DNA of 64,000 nucleotides from an uncultured Lachnospiraceae bacterium (GCA_934339135.1 CAKRHP010000003.1:1-64000); one strand, 5' to 3'; numbered from the stretch's first letter, positions 17,009 to 25,833 are shown. Notes: generated by a model from the letters alone, not told the origin. Program-made: numbers and translations.

Positions 17009-18784
17009 TTACTTATTATTTTTGATTTTATATAATGCCATCGCCTCATCTCCATACTTTGTAGCATAATTAAACCAGATATATGTAAAATTACCAATAT
17101 TATTTCCTTTACTTTCCATATAAATTGCCCAAGAAAAATAAAAATACGCAGTAACAGCTATATAACCATAGTAATGCCTTTTTTCTTGTAAAGTCATAAT
17201 GTGACCAAGATATTCATTAAGAATCTCATCACATTGCTGATCTGAAAAATTATAATTTATTATAAATGAGCAAATATCAGCTGCAGGGTCATTATCTCCA
17301 GCATATTCCCAATCTATTAAATATGTTTCATTTTTTCCTATTAATATATTATTAGGACAAATATCATTATGGCACATTTCAATATCTATGTTGTCTTTTT
17401 TTATCAAATAATATAATTCTGTTATTTTTTGTTGCAACTCTACAAAATTTTTATGAGAATCATAATATTCTGAAGAAATCTGATTTTGAATTTTTTCTGC
17501 TTGCTCTAGCATATTAAATTCCCATCCTAGTGTATAGTTATTCTTTGAATGCATTTTTTTTATCAATGCAATTCCCTTTTTTATATCATTTTTATCTTCG
17601 TAACTAAATTCAATATTTTCAAGAAATTTGCAAATCTTCCATCCCTTTTGAGGATTGCAAGCAATTAACGATGAATCAAGCCCCCTATCTTTAGCAATCT
17701 GCTGTGCTAAAAATTCCTTCTCTCTGTCAATGATTTTATCAGTACCAATACCCGGTTGACGGTAAATGTATTTATTACCATTACATTCAAAACTAAATAT
17801 CATATTAGTTAACCCTTTATGTATCTGAACAATATTACTTATATCATTATCTTTGCATTTTAATGTATTGCAAATATTTGTAAGTATGTTATCTCCCATA
17901 TTTTGAATAAATTTTTCATCAAAAGATTTAATATCTGAAATAGTATCAAATTCTAAAATAGCATTTTCCGGATATTGTTTTATATATATATCAAAATTTG
18001 ACATATGTCTTATATAAAAATCATCTATTTTCATATCATAAATACTAGGATAATTATACTCAATTTTTAATAAATTTAAAAATGTTTGCGCTGTTTCATT
18101 ATCAAAATACATTTCTCCCATTTGATACCAACAATTAATATCTCCCTGATAATAATTAGTTATTAAACCATTTTTATTAAATTTTACAACATATTCATCT
18201 GTATATTTGTTTGAATACATAACTGCAAAATAGGATTGATAAACATAACTTTCATATCCATTTAAATTAATATAATTATCTGAATAGCATATATAACTAT
18301 TACCAAAGATTTCTTTTGCTGCAAATACAGAGGACGTATTATTTCTCTCTGCATATTCAGAATTCACTATAATATGAACACCATATTTTCTTTCAAGATA
18401 GAAAAAAAGCTCTTTTTTATATCCAACGACAACATATATATCACAAATATTTTTTTCAAATAATTGCTTTATCTGTCGTTCAATCAATATCTCGTCCTTC
18501 ACTTTGAAAAGTCCTTTGGGTTTCTCATATGATAAAGGTCTACATCTTGAAGAAAAACCAGCAGCAAGAATAATGGCATTTTTTACTTTATATGGTTTTA
18601 AAGCATCTAATCCATATTGTGTAATTCTTCCCTCCTTAGATAGATATCCTTTTCCTTTTAATAACGACACACCAGAATTAATTTTGCCAAGCGACACACC
18701 ACATTGTTTTGCCAAAGATCTTTGCGTAATGTTGGCATTTTTTTTAATATTATATAAAATATTGAATTCATCCCTATTTAACAT
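17009..18784 (-). CDS. Winged-helix / LicC / LicA three-domain fusion
   Basis: 591 residues. About 1-65 form a winged helix-turn-helix (ITQRSLAKQCGVSLGKINSGV, wing KGYLSKEGRITQYG). About 70-300 form a nucleotidyltransferase (AIILAAGFSSRCRPLSYEKP, KGLFKVKDEILIERQIKQL, ICYSDNYINL). About 310-591 form a choline-kinase-like domain (YIYRQPGIGTDKIIDREKE, CHNDICPNNILI, YLIDWEYAGDNDPAADI). One polypeptide could thus phosphorylate an amino alcohol and convert it to the CDP form, and the N-terminal domain may let it bind DNA. LicC-LicA fusions are known in other bacteria such as oral treponemes. It is strongly AT-rich and sits between the IS200 remnant and the LicD fusion. Confidence 0.85.
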   Translation of the reverse strand: MLNRDEFNILYNIKKNANITQRSLAKQCGVSLGKINSGVSLLKGKGYLSKEGRITQYGLDALKPYKVKNAIILAAGFSSRCRPLSYEKPKGLFKVKDEILIERQIKQLFEKNICDIYVVVGYKKELFFYLERKYGVHIIVNSEYAERNNTSSVFAAKEIFGNSYICYSDNYINLNGYESYVYQSYFAVMYSNKYTDEYVVKFNKNGLITNYYQGDINCWYQMGEMYFDNETAQTFLNLLKIEYNYPSIYDMKIDDFYIRHMSNFDIYIKQYPENAILEFDTISDIKSFDEKFIQNMGDNILTNICNTLKCKDNDISNIVQIHKGLTNMIFSFECNGNKYIYRQPGIGTDKIIDREKEFLAQQIAKDRGLDSSLIACNPQKGWKICKFLENIEFSYEDKNDIKKGIALIKKMHSKNNYTLGWEFNMLEQAEKIQNQISSEYYDSHKNFVELQQKITELYYLIKKDNIDIEMCHNDICPNNILIGKNETYLIDWEYAGDNDPAADICSFIINYNFSDQQCDEILNEYLGHIMTLQEKRHYYGYIAVTAYFYFSWAIYMESKGNNIGNFTYIWFNYATKYGDEAMALYKIKNNK

Positions 18785-18892
18785 AATTCGCCCCTTTTTT
18801 GTTCATTTTTCCATCTAATTACAATATATATGAACGCAAAGTGGATGTCAAGGAAAATTTATGTACGAATAAAGGCTTACAATGCGACAGCC

Positions 18893-18931
18893 TCTTATTT
18901 CAAAAGCAAGTATCCTGCCCCTGAAATAAGA
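18893..18931. repeat. Perfect 10-base inverted repeat
   Basis: TCTTATTTCA (18893-18902) is matched by TGAAATAAGA (18922-18931) with a 19-base loop. There is no T-run, so it is not a typical terminator; it may be an insertion-sequence end structure. Confidence 0.5.
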
Positions 18932-19151
18932 CAATGTACGGTCACGCCGCTTAGAGCCTGCGGTAAGTCCCAATACCGCACAATCGTGTCTGTGGATACA
19001 CCAAAAATAAAATGCGGTTAGCACCAACCACAGTGTGCCGTCGGACAGCCATAATCCGAAAATAATATAACAACCACTTCGTCTCTGCTATAATACTCCT
19101 TAATATAACGTTACAGAACGCCCACCTGACAGTCAATATATTCCATTTTCT

Positions 19152-19331
19152 TTAAATACACCTCTCCTCCGGTTTGGACTTGGTATATGTATAAGGTCTC
19201 AGATATCTTCCTGTAAAATCAATCTCATTCACCTGAACCTGACACGATGTCTGCACAAACAATGGCGTATTCCACATATCTGCCACGTCATGCGGATTCG
19301 AAATATCCAGCCAGATAAACTGATCCGTCTC
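19152..19331 (-). pseudogene. Unidentified gene stump
   Basis: A 59-codon frame without a start, preceded in frame by two stop codons that interrupt the same reading (TIEHMEAF, stop, ETDQFIWLDISNPHDVADMW). The residue pattern is protein-like, continuing with NTPLFVQTSCQVQVNEIDF and GRYLRPYTYTKSK. It is probably the 3' end of a gene inactivated by point mutation and truncation. The family is not recognised. Confidence 0.4.
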
Positions 19332-19418
19332 CTAAAATGCTTCCATATGCTCAATTGTCTAAAGCGCTCTTTATGTACAAAAAAATCTTCCAGTTAATTT
19401 TTCCGCAAAACAGGCGGC

Positions 19419-21212
19419 TTATTTTTTGGCAATAATTCTTATTATTATTGAATTTTGATTGTCTGCAATTGCAAGATTCCTCTCTTGTTCACAATATTCA
19501 ATATGAAATCCATTCTCTATTAGCTCATTTTTTATTTCTCCCATTTCAATAAAACGTATAATACGTTTATTATATTTGTACATATTTTTATCTATTTCAT
19601 CACCATAACCATATATATTGTCTAGAATACTTCTTGCTTCAATAAAGAAATATCCATCTTTTTTTAATTGATTATATACCATTCCTATCAATTCACTTTG
19701 TTCTTCTTCAGTAATGTCATTTAAACTAAATCGACAATAAAAATAATCCGGATTAATATATTCCGTTCCAATATATTCTATAAAATTTTCATTGCGGAAT
19801 TGTAAATTATCATTATTACATTTTCCCTTCAATCTATCAATTATCTCGCGTGAATAGTCAAGAGCAATAACATCAATCCCAATATTTGCAAAATAAATAC
19901 TATCTCCCCCAGTCCCACATCCTAAATCAACTAATAATGTATCCTCTGATAACATCATTGTTATATATCGAGCAAAATCAGATGGCGAACTTTTTATGCA
20001 ATCTAAATTTCTATAATAGTCATCCCAATACTTAACATTCACGTCTCTAGCCGTATAATCTTTATGAATATAATATGCTTTATAATAGTGGCTTGCCTTT
20101 CGTTTTTCCTTAGGCGGAAATTTCATATAATCACCATATAAATCACTAAGTATCTCTCTATAACAAGCTGGAACACAAAATTCCTCGTCTTCAAACATCA
20201 AATAATCTTTATTTCTAAAATATTCTGTTTTCAAATAGTCTGCGGTAAATTCCGATGTCAAAAAAAATCCTGTATGCTCAAATTTATCAAAATCATAAGA
20301 ACTTATAAAATCATCCAAATCTAATGCATATTGATGACACTTTTTTTCATCATATAAATACTTCCATTTATCCATTTCCATTGTTTTAATTCTGTTTGCA
20401 TATTCTTTTACATTCTGTGCACCTGTTGGGATTCCATACAAAGGAAACACATCAATCCACACTCCTATTGATGATTGAAGCGGAAACATATTAATGTCTA
20501 AAACTGAATTATTATCCACAATAATGGGCAATTGATCCAAATAATGTGAATTATTCCTACACGTAATCATTTGATATCTTGAACTATTATTGACCAGCTC
20601 TGCTAATCTATTAATATCTTTTCCATCCACATAAATATCTACATCATCATCCCATGGTATAAATCCTCCGTGTCTAGCAGCCCCTAACAATGTTCCATAT
20701 GCCAAATAATAGTTTATACTATTCTCATTACATATTTCCTTTACATATTTCATAATTTCGATTTGTCTGTTTCTAATTTCTTTACCAGACATCATTTTAT
20801 ATCCATCTCTATTAACAAATGTATAATCATTCATTAGTAAAGGAAGATCAATTACTTTTAGAATATTCTTATTATTTACATATCCCATTTTTTCCAATTG
20901 ATCAATCATTTCTTCTTGATATGATGAAGCAATCAAAACAATAACTTGATCAACATCTCTTTTTTTTAATATATCCGGATTATATACTGTAACTCCATTA
21001 ATTTCATATCCTTGTTTTCTCTTATCATTATCAATAACTCCACTTATTACAATATGTTTTTCCTGCAGATATCCAATAATCATGTTCGCAATTTTACTTG
21101 TCCCAAACATATATATTTCCCGATTAAAAAATCTTTCATTTTTTATCATGATATTTAAATTTTCATACATCTTTCCAACAGCTTTATCATAACGCACATA
21201 AGTTTGTTTCAT
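19419..21212 (-). CDS. Rossmann-like / LicD / SAM-methyltransferase fusion
   Basis: 597 residues in three parts. About 25-125 form a Rossmann-like module (IYMFGTSKIANMIIGYL, GVIDNDKRKQGYEINGV). About 130-385 form a LicD-type phosphotransferase domain with the hallmark YLAYGTLLGAARHGGFIPWD followed by DDVDIYV. About 390-597 form a class I methyltransferase (VDLGCGTGGDSIYFA, VIALDYSREIIDRL). LicD enzymes transfer phosphocholine from CDP-choline to a glycan. The appended methyltransferase could methylate the transferred amino alcohol or the acceptor sugar. It lies downstream of the LicC/LicA fusion, but a 634-base decayed spacer separates them. No membrane segment is seen. Confidence 0.85.
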   Translation of the reverse strand: MKQTYVRYDKAVGKMYENLNIMIKNERFFNREIYMFGTSKIANMIIGYLQEKHIVISGVIDNDKRKQGYEINGVTVYNPDILKKRDVDQVIVLIASSYQEEMIDQLEKMGYVNNKNILKVIDLPLLMNDYTFVNRDGYKMMSGKEIRNRQIEIMKYVKEICNENSINYYLAYGTLLGAARHGGFIPWDDDVDIYVDGKDINRLAELVNNSSRYQMITCRNNSHYLDQLPIIVDNNSVLDINMFPLQSSIGVWIDVFPLYGIPTGAQNVKEYANRIKTMEMDKWKYLYDEKKCHQYALDLDDFISSYDFDKFEHTGFFLTSEFTADYLKTEYFRNKDYLMFEDEEFCVPACYREILSDLYGDYMKFPPKEKRKASHYYKAYYIHKDYTARDVNVKYWDDYYRNLDCIKSSPSDFARYITMMLSEDTLLVDLGCGTGGDSIYFANIGIDVIALDYSREIIDRLKGKCNNDNLQFRNENFIEYIGTEYINPDYFYCRFSLNDITEEEQSELIGMVYNQLKKDGYFFIEARSILDNIYGYGDEIDKNMYKYNKRIIRFIEMGEIKNELIENGFHIEYCEQERNLAIADNQNSIIIRIIAKK

Positions 21213-21598
21213 ACACTTTTCCTTTCCAAATAAATAGTCCTATTTATAAAGACATGTTTTCTCTACAAATATTAATTAAGTTTTACTGTTCCTGTCATGC
21301 ATCAAATTATAATTTCCTATTCTATCAATACACCATCTATTGATTTCACTATCTTTGACGCTTTTATTTATTTCATAACAAAACTCATCAGTGATGTATA
21401 TCGTAGTATTTTTTGCCGAACGGCTGGTAAATAAGGTTAGTTAACAAACCATCCTTTTCCTTTGCTTTATAAAGGCTATCCCACCCTGATCCGCTGTGAT
21501 AATGAACACTCTATATGTAACAAGCATCCTATCTGCCGTACACTAAATATCGACCAAACTTCCACAACAAGATATTCCATCACTATTAATTAAACGAC
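21213..21598. other. Intergenic region with a possible gene stump
   Basis: No intact gene is seen in these 386 bases between the LicD fusion and the SHMT gene. A 54-codon minus-strand frame (21276-21440) is noted separately. No clear terminator was found after the SHMT stop. The region probably marks the right border of the AT-rich accessory block. Confidence 0.4.
21276..21440 (-). pseudogene. Possible short gene remnant
   Basis: A 54-codon frame, opened by a stop codon and lacking a good start (ITDEFCYEINKSVKDSEINR, then WCIDRIGNYNLMHDRNSKT). It looks protein-like but is not recognised. It may be the 3' end of a gene cut at the border of the accessory block, or chance. Confidence 0.25.
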
Positions 21599-22879
21599 TT
21601 AAATCCATTCACTGGAAAACATAGAATACTTTCCTGTCATATCATGAACCTCCTTCCTGATTTTTTCTAATCTCTTATCATTATTTTTGCTCTTAAGTGT
21701 TATGCCTATCAAATGACCTATATGCTTCATTTCTTCTTCCTTTGCGCCCCTAGTGGTCATTAATGGACTTCCTATTCTTATACCACTGGTCAGATTGGAA
21801 TTTAGCGTATCAAACGGTATCACATTCTTGTTAGTCACAATACCCACAGACTCCAACAACAACTCTGCTTCTCTTCCTGACGCAACAAGATCAGTTACTT
21901 TTACTAATGACAAATGATTATCTGTTCCATTTGTCACTAACTTTAATCCTTCCTCCATACATCCTTCCGCCAATGCCTTTGAATTCTTCAGCACCTGCTT
22001 CTGGTATTCCATATATTGAGGTGTCATACATTCTTTAAACAACACCGCCCTTGCAGCTATCATATCTGCTTTGGGACCGCCCTGCATTCCCGGAAATACT
22101 CCTCTGTCTATTTTATCCTTCCATTCCTCTTTACATAATATAACTCCACATCCTCTGGGACCCCGGAGCGTCTTTTGCGTTGAAAATGTAACCACATCCG
22201 CATATGGCACCGGAGAAGGTATCACCTTTCCAGCAATCAGTCCTATGATATGTGCTGCATCTACCCACAAATATGCTCCAATCTCATCGGCTATTTTTCT
22301 AAATTCCACATAATCTATTAAACGCGGATAAGCAGAACCTCCACATACAATCATCTTCGGATGATATTTCCGGGCAAGCTCTCTTACTTCATCCATATCA
22401 ATCTGTTCATTTTCCTTGGATACACCATATTGAACAATATTATAAAACTTGCCACTAAAGTGGAATTTTGCGCCATGACTCAGGTGCCCTCCATCATTTA
22501 GTGCCATAGACAGTACTGTATCCCCTGGTTTCAACAATCCCATAAATACTGCAGAGTTCGCAATCGTTGCATTACCACTTTGAACATTTGCATGGTCACA
22601 TCCAAATAATTTCTTCAATCGTTCAATCGCTAATAATTCTACTTTATCTTCGTTCTCTGTTCCTCCCACATATCTTTTTCCCGGATATCCCTCTGTATTT
22701 TTATTGGTAAATATGCTCCCCTCCAGACATGTTGACAATGGAGAAGCCACATTCTCAGACGCAATTAATCCTATGGTTCTTTTCTGTTTTTCAGCTTCAC
22801 TCTCCAATAGTTCCGCTATTTCCGGATCAAATTTCTTTAAAAAATCTATTCTTTCTTTCGTTCCCAACTCTACTGCCAT
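21599..22879 (-). CDS. Divergent serine hydroxymethyltransferase-like PLP enzyme
   Basis: 426 residues, full length for SHMT, with recognisable landmarks: IGLIASENVAS, TNKNTEGYPGKRYVGG, DGGHLSHGAKFHFSG, WVDAAHIIGLIAG and the PLP Lys in FSTQKTLRGPRG (about residue 234). Housekeeping GlyA reads T-T-H-K there; this protein has S-T-Q-K, so the conserved His before the Lys is Gln. It is the last gene of the pse operon and its ATG overlaps the ATP-grasp stop (TAATG). The position argues for a dedicated role in the glycan pathway, such as making or adding a serine- or threonine-related group, rather than one-carbon metabolism. That role is inferred. Confidence 0.75.
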   Translation of the reverse strand: MAVELGTKERIDFLKKFDPEIAELLESEAEKQKRTIGLIASENVASPLSTCLEGSIFTNKNTEGYPGKRYVGGTENEDKVELLAIERLKKLFGCDHANVQSGNATIANSAVFMGLLKPGDTVLSMALNDGGHLSHGAKFHFSGKFYNIVQYGVSKENEQIDMDEVRELARKYHPKMIVCGGSAYPRLIDYVEFRKIADEIGAYLWVDAAHIIGLIAGKVIPSPVPYADVVTFSTQKTLRGPRGCGVILCKEEWKDKIDRGVFPGMQGGPKADMIAARAVLFKECMTPQYMEYQKQVLKNSKALAEGCMEEGLKLVTNGTDNHLSLVKVTDLVASGREAELLLESVGIVTNKNVIPFDTLNSNLTSGIRIGSPLMTTRGAKEEEMKHIGHLIGITLKSKNNDKRLEKIRKEVHDMTGKYSMFSSEWI

Positions 22880-24069
22880 TATGCTTCCACACCTTTCTGC
22901 TCCATATTAAATTTAGAAAGCACCCAATTGCTTTTCTGAATCAGATCCTGTTCTGAATCTCCCTTTACAATAAAAAATCCTCTTCCCATAATAGAATGGC
23001 CGTTAACAACCTTTCCTAAATACTCCCCTTCTTTAATGTTACAATTCCATACAACCAAATTATCTCCCAGTCCTTCTGTAATTTCATCACACGCAGGCAC
23101 ATGTTTTGCAACAACATTTTCAAAATCAAAAAATCTAATTTCTATATCTTCTATTTTCTGCGCAAAAAAATCAAACGGCTTACCACATAAAAACTTAATA
23201 TATTCTTCCGCAATATCCACGTTAGTTGCCAGTGGAACAAATACATTATGCAGATTATGGCCTGATGGTCTCGGAGCTGCCTCTATAACAAAAATCTCCT
23301 CTTTATTAATGATCAGATCAGCATTGATCAGACAGTTGTTATATTGAAGTGCCTCCACTACCCTCTGCATAAATTCATTAACCCTGTCATATAATCCGGG
23401 ATCTTTTTCTGCAAAGCTTGCAATCGGCTGACGTACCGGCAATGGGGTGATTATTTTTTTTCTTAATAATGTAATCTGCAGCTTTCCATCAAACACTGCC
23501 CCATCAATGCTATACTCTTCTCCTTCTGCAGCCTGTTCCAGAATAAAATCTTCCTTTAACTCCTTCACCACATGAAACGCTTTTATCAACTCATCTTTTG
23601 AATTTAAAAAGAAGACATCTCTGCTTCCGGAACCATATCTTGGTTTTAAAATAGCAGGATACGGGATGGACATATCCTGTACGTTTGCCTTTTCATTAAC
23701 CAGATACGCCTGAATGTTGCGCAAACCCTCCCTGTTTAAAATTTCATGAAAAGTATATTTGTCCGTACTCACTTTTGTAGCCTGATAACTTGCACCGGTA
23801 AAATGAAAGGTATCGTTGATATACCCCATCGTTGATAAATATCTTCCAATCGGTATCGGTATCGTAAAATCCGGTTGAATTTTTTTAACTTCTTCCCTTA
23901 CTCTCTCAAGATTTGAAATATCTACTACAATGCCTTCATCTGCATACTTAAGTCCCTCCGCCTCCGGATTTCCATCCAATGCTACCACATATATTCCCTG
24001 TTCTCTCGCTTTTTTTATTGTATGTATAGCATCTCTGCCCGCACCAATCACAATTCCTTTTTTCATCAT
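22879..24069 (-). CDS. ATP-grasp ligase of the pse operon
   Basis: About 396 residues. An N-terminal pre-ATP-grasp Rossmann fold (MKKGIVIGAGRDAIHTI) is followed by the ATP-grasp core (YPAILKPRYGSGSRDVFFL, FILEQAAEGEEYSIDGAVF, FVIEAAPRPSGHNLHN), as in carbamoyl-phosphate synthase L-chain and PurK-like ligases. Such enzymes join a carboxylate to an amine or thiol through an acyl-phosphate. The start at 24069 lies 2 bases after the pseF stop, and its own stop overlaps the SHMT start. In this operon it may attach an amino acid or other acid to a pseudaminic acid precursor; the substrate is unknown. Confidence 0.75.
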   Translation of the reverse strand: MMKKGIVIGAGRDAIHTIKKAREQGIYVVALDGNPEAEGLKYADEGIVVDISNLERVREEVKKIQPDFTIPIPIGRYLSTMGYINDTFHFTGASYQATKVSTDKYTFHEILNREGLRNIQAYLVNEKANVQDMSIPYPAILKPRYGSGSRDVFFLNSKDELIKAFHVVKELKEDFILEQAAEGEEYSIDGAVFDGKLQITLLRKKIITPLPVRQPIASFAEKDPGLYDRVNEFMQRVVEALQYNNCLINADLIINKEEIFVIEAAPRPSGHNLHNVFVPLATNVDIAEEYIKFLCGKPFDFFAQKIEDIEIRFFDFENVVAKHVPACDEITEGLGDNLVVWNCNIKEGEYLGKVVNGHSIMGRGFFIVKGDSEQDLIQKSNWVLSKFNMEQKGVEA

Positions 24070-24071
24070 TC

Positions 24072-24770
24072 TCACTCTTTTCTTTTTAATAAACTGTATT
24101 TTAATTCTGCCAGTTTCCAATCATCCTCATTATCTATATCCTGTACCTCCATCTCTGATACAATAATTGGAACAATTCCCGTTTCAATCTTTCCGTTTAT
24201 TTTTAAGTATTGAGATATATTGTAAAAATAAAACTGACCGGCATCGTGATATTCCTTTCTTAAATCCTGGGATCTGACCGTTATATATTGTTTTTCTTTA
24301 TACTCCATTTGATTATCACTGTTAATTACAAATGCCCGCTGCGGCGGATAGGAAAATTGAACCACAGGCATTGCCTCCAATGCATTATGCTTTTTTAAGA
24401 GATCTAACCCTTCTTTTAATTTTTCCCCTGTTACAAAGGGAGCCGTCGGGTAAATGCAGCACATATATCTATATGTTTGTCCCAATTTTTCATATTGATC
24501 TAATACTTCTAATAACACATCTGAGGTTGTGGCAAAATCTCCCGATGTTGCCTCGCTTCTCATAAATGGAACATTTGCACCATATTTTATAGCGATTTCT
24601 GCAATCTCCTCACTATCTGTAGAAACCATAACCTCCGAAAATATTCCACTTTTTAATGCAGCTTCGATTGAATATGCAATAATCGGTTTTCCACAAAACA
24701 TTTTTATATTTTTTTTAGGAATTCTCTTACTTCCACCACGAGCAGTTATTATCGCAATCGCATTATCCAT
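24072..24770 (-). CDS. pseF: PseF: pseudaminic acid cytidylyltransferase
   Basis: About 232 residues of the CMP-sialic acid synthetase family. The N-terminal IITARGGSKRIPKKN loop binds CTP, and MVSTDSEEIAEIA and DAGQFYFYN are also typical. The product is CMP-pseudaminic acid, the donor for Maf transferases. ATG at 24770 is chosen because GAGGGAGA lies upstream at good spacing; the pseI stop is 2 bases before it. The next gene starts 2 bases after its stop, so pseI, pseF and the ATP-grasp gene form one operon. Confidence 0.9.
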   Translation of the reverse strand: MDNAIAIITARGGSKRIPKKNIKMFCGKPIIAYSIEAALKSGIFSEVMVSTDSEEIAEIAIKYGANVPFMRSEATSGDFATTSDVLLEVLDQYEKLGQTYRYMCCIYPTAPFVTGEKLKEGLDLLKKHNALEAMPVVQFSYPPQRAFVINSDNQMEYKEKQYITVRSQDLRKEYHDAGQFYFYNISQYLKINGKIETGIVPIIVSEMEVQDIDNEDDWKLAELKYSLLKRKE

Positions 24771-24771
24771 G

Positions 24772-25833
24772 TCAATCTCCCTCAAATTCTATATATTTCC
24801 AGTCCATTGGCGTTCCTTTTTTTAAATCACTATTTGCTTTTTGACCAAGAACCTGTTCAAAATATTTTGTATGCAAACCAACATTGGGTCTGATGGATCT
24901 AACATTTTCAGCGGTAAATGTTTCACCCTTTTTGATGTCCTGAACCACAAATAATGATCTTGCGCCATCACGGTTTTCAATCTGCTTTTCGTTTAAATCA
25001 TAAGTGGCTGTCCCAAGTGCTTTTTCTACATTTCTAATCTGTTTCACCATAGCCTGAAATTCTTCCGGTTCCATAGAAAAAGATGCATCCGGACCGCCAT
25101 CACTTCTCTTGAGTGTCAAGTGCTTTTCAATGACTTTTCCTCCCAACGCGACACTTGCAATGGCAGTTTCTGAGCCAAGCGAATGGTCCGACAAACCTGT
25201 AATGCATTCAAACGTCTGCGCCATGTTCGGAATAACCTTAAGATTCATCTCTTCATATGGTGCAGGATATGCAGATACACATTTCAGCAATATCACATTA
25301 TCGTTTCCTGCCTCTCTGCAAGTCCTTACCGCCAGATCAATATCCTCCAGATAAGCGATCCCGGTAGATATAATAATCGGCTTTCCGGTTTCTGCAATTT
25401 TTCTTATTAAAGGAATATCATTTATTTCAAATGATGCAACTTTATAGGCAGGCACACACATTTTTTCGAGAAAATCGACTGCCGTCAGATCAAACGGTGA
25501 TGAAAAGAAATCCATTCCCAGATTTAATGCGTAATCTCTTAATTCTTCCTGCCATTCCCAAGGAGTGTACGCCTTTTGATATAACTGATATAAGGTCATG
25601 CCCTCCCATATTTTACTCTGTGTTTTAAAAATATCGTCACTACAGTCAATTGTTATTGTGTCAGGCGTATACGTCTGTATTTTTATAGCATCTGCCCCAG
25701 CTTTTGCTGCAGCGCCTATAATCTTCTTTGCCCGTTCAAACTCCATATTATGATTTCCTGACATTTCAGCAATAATATATGTGGGCATATCATTTGCAAT
25801 CACATGACTGCCTATTTTAATTTCTTTATTCAT
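24772..25833 (-). CDS. pseI: PseI: pseudaminic acid synthase
   Basis: About 353 residues of the NeuB family. TYIIAEMSGNHNMEFERAKK is the form of the N-terminal motif typical of PseI; DAIKIQTYTPDTIT, DFFSSPFDLTAVDFL and VIEKHLTLKRSDGGPD complete the TIM barrel, and the C-terminal SAF domain shows VRSIRPNVGLHTKYF. It condenses the free diacetamido sugar with phosphoenolpyruvate. ATG at 25833 has GAGGA upstream; an ATG 21 bases earlier has none. It follows pseB by fewer than 30 bases. Confidence 0.92.
   Translation of the reverse strand: MNKEIKIGSHVIANDMPTYIIAEMSGNHNMEFERAKKIIGAAAKAGADAIKIQTYTPDTITIDCSDDIFKTQSKIWEGMTLYQLYQKAYTPWEWQEELRDYALNLGMDFFSSPFDLTAVDFLEKMCVPAYKVASFEINDIPLIRKIAETGKPIIISTGIAYLEDIDLAVRTCREAGNDNVILLKCVSAYPAPYEEMNLKVIPNMAQTFECITGLSDHSLGSETAIASVALGGKVIEKHLTLKRSDGGPDASFSMEPEEFQAMVKQIRNVEKALGTATYDLNEKQIENRDGARSLFVVQDIKKGETFTAENVRSIRPNVGLHTKYFEQVLGQKANSDLKKGTPMDWKYIEFEGD

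Larger units (their letters stand above)
18785..19418. other. Decayed intergenic region between the LicC/LicA and LicD fusions
   Basis: No intact gene is seen in these 634 bases. The first 350 are less AT-rich than the flanking genes and contain a strong hairpin (18893-18931). A 63-codon plus-strand frame (18830-19021, ending TPKIKCG) could be the tail of an old insertion sequence gene but is not recognised. A minus-strand gene stump follows at 19152-19331. Confidence 0.5.

Noticed and set aside
18830..19021. Tail of a TnpB/IS605 OrfB gene
   Set aside because: The 63-codon frame has two Cys and a basic start but none of the zinc-ribbon or catalytic motifs, so only an unspecific remnant is noted.
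18951..19136. 61-codon minus-strand frame in the decayed spacer
   Set aside because: No start site and no family resemblance; the sequence looks like random translation of insertion-sequence debris.
21599..22879. Calling the SHMT gene the housekeeping glyA
   Set aside because: The PLP-lysine motif is divergent and the gene is translationally coupled to the pse operon, so the housekeeping role was not assigned, although it cannot be excluded.
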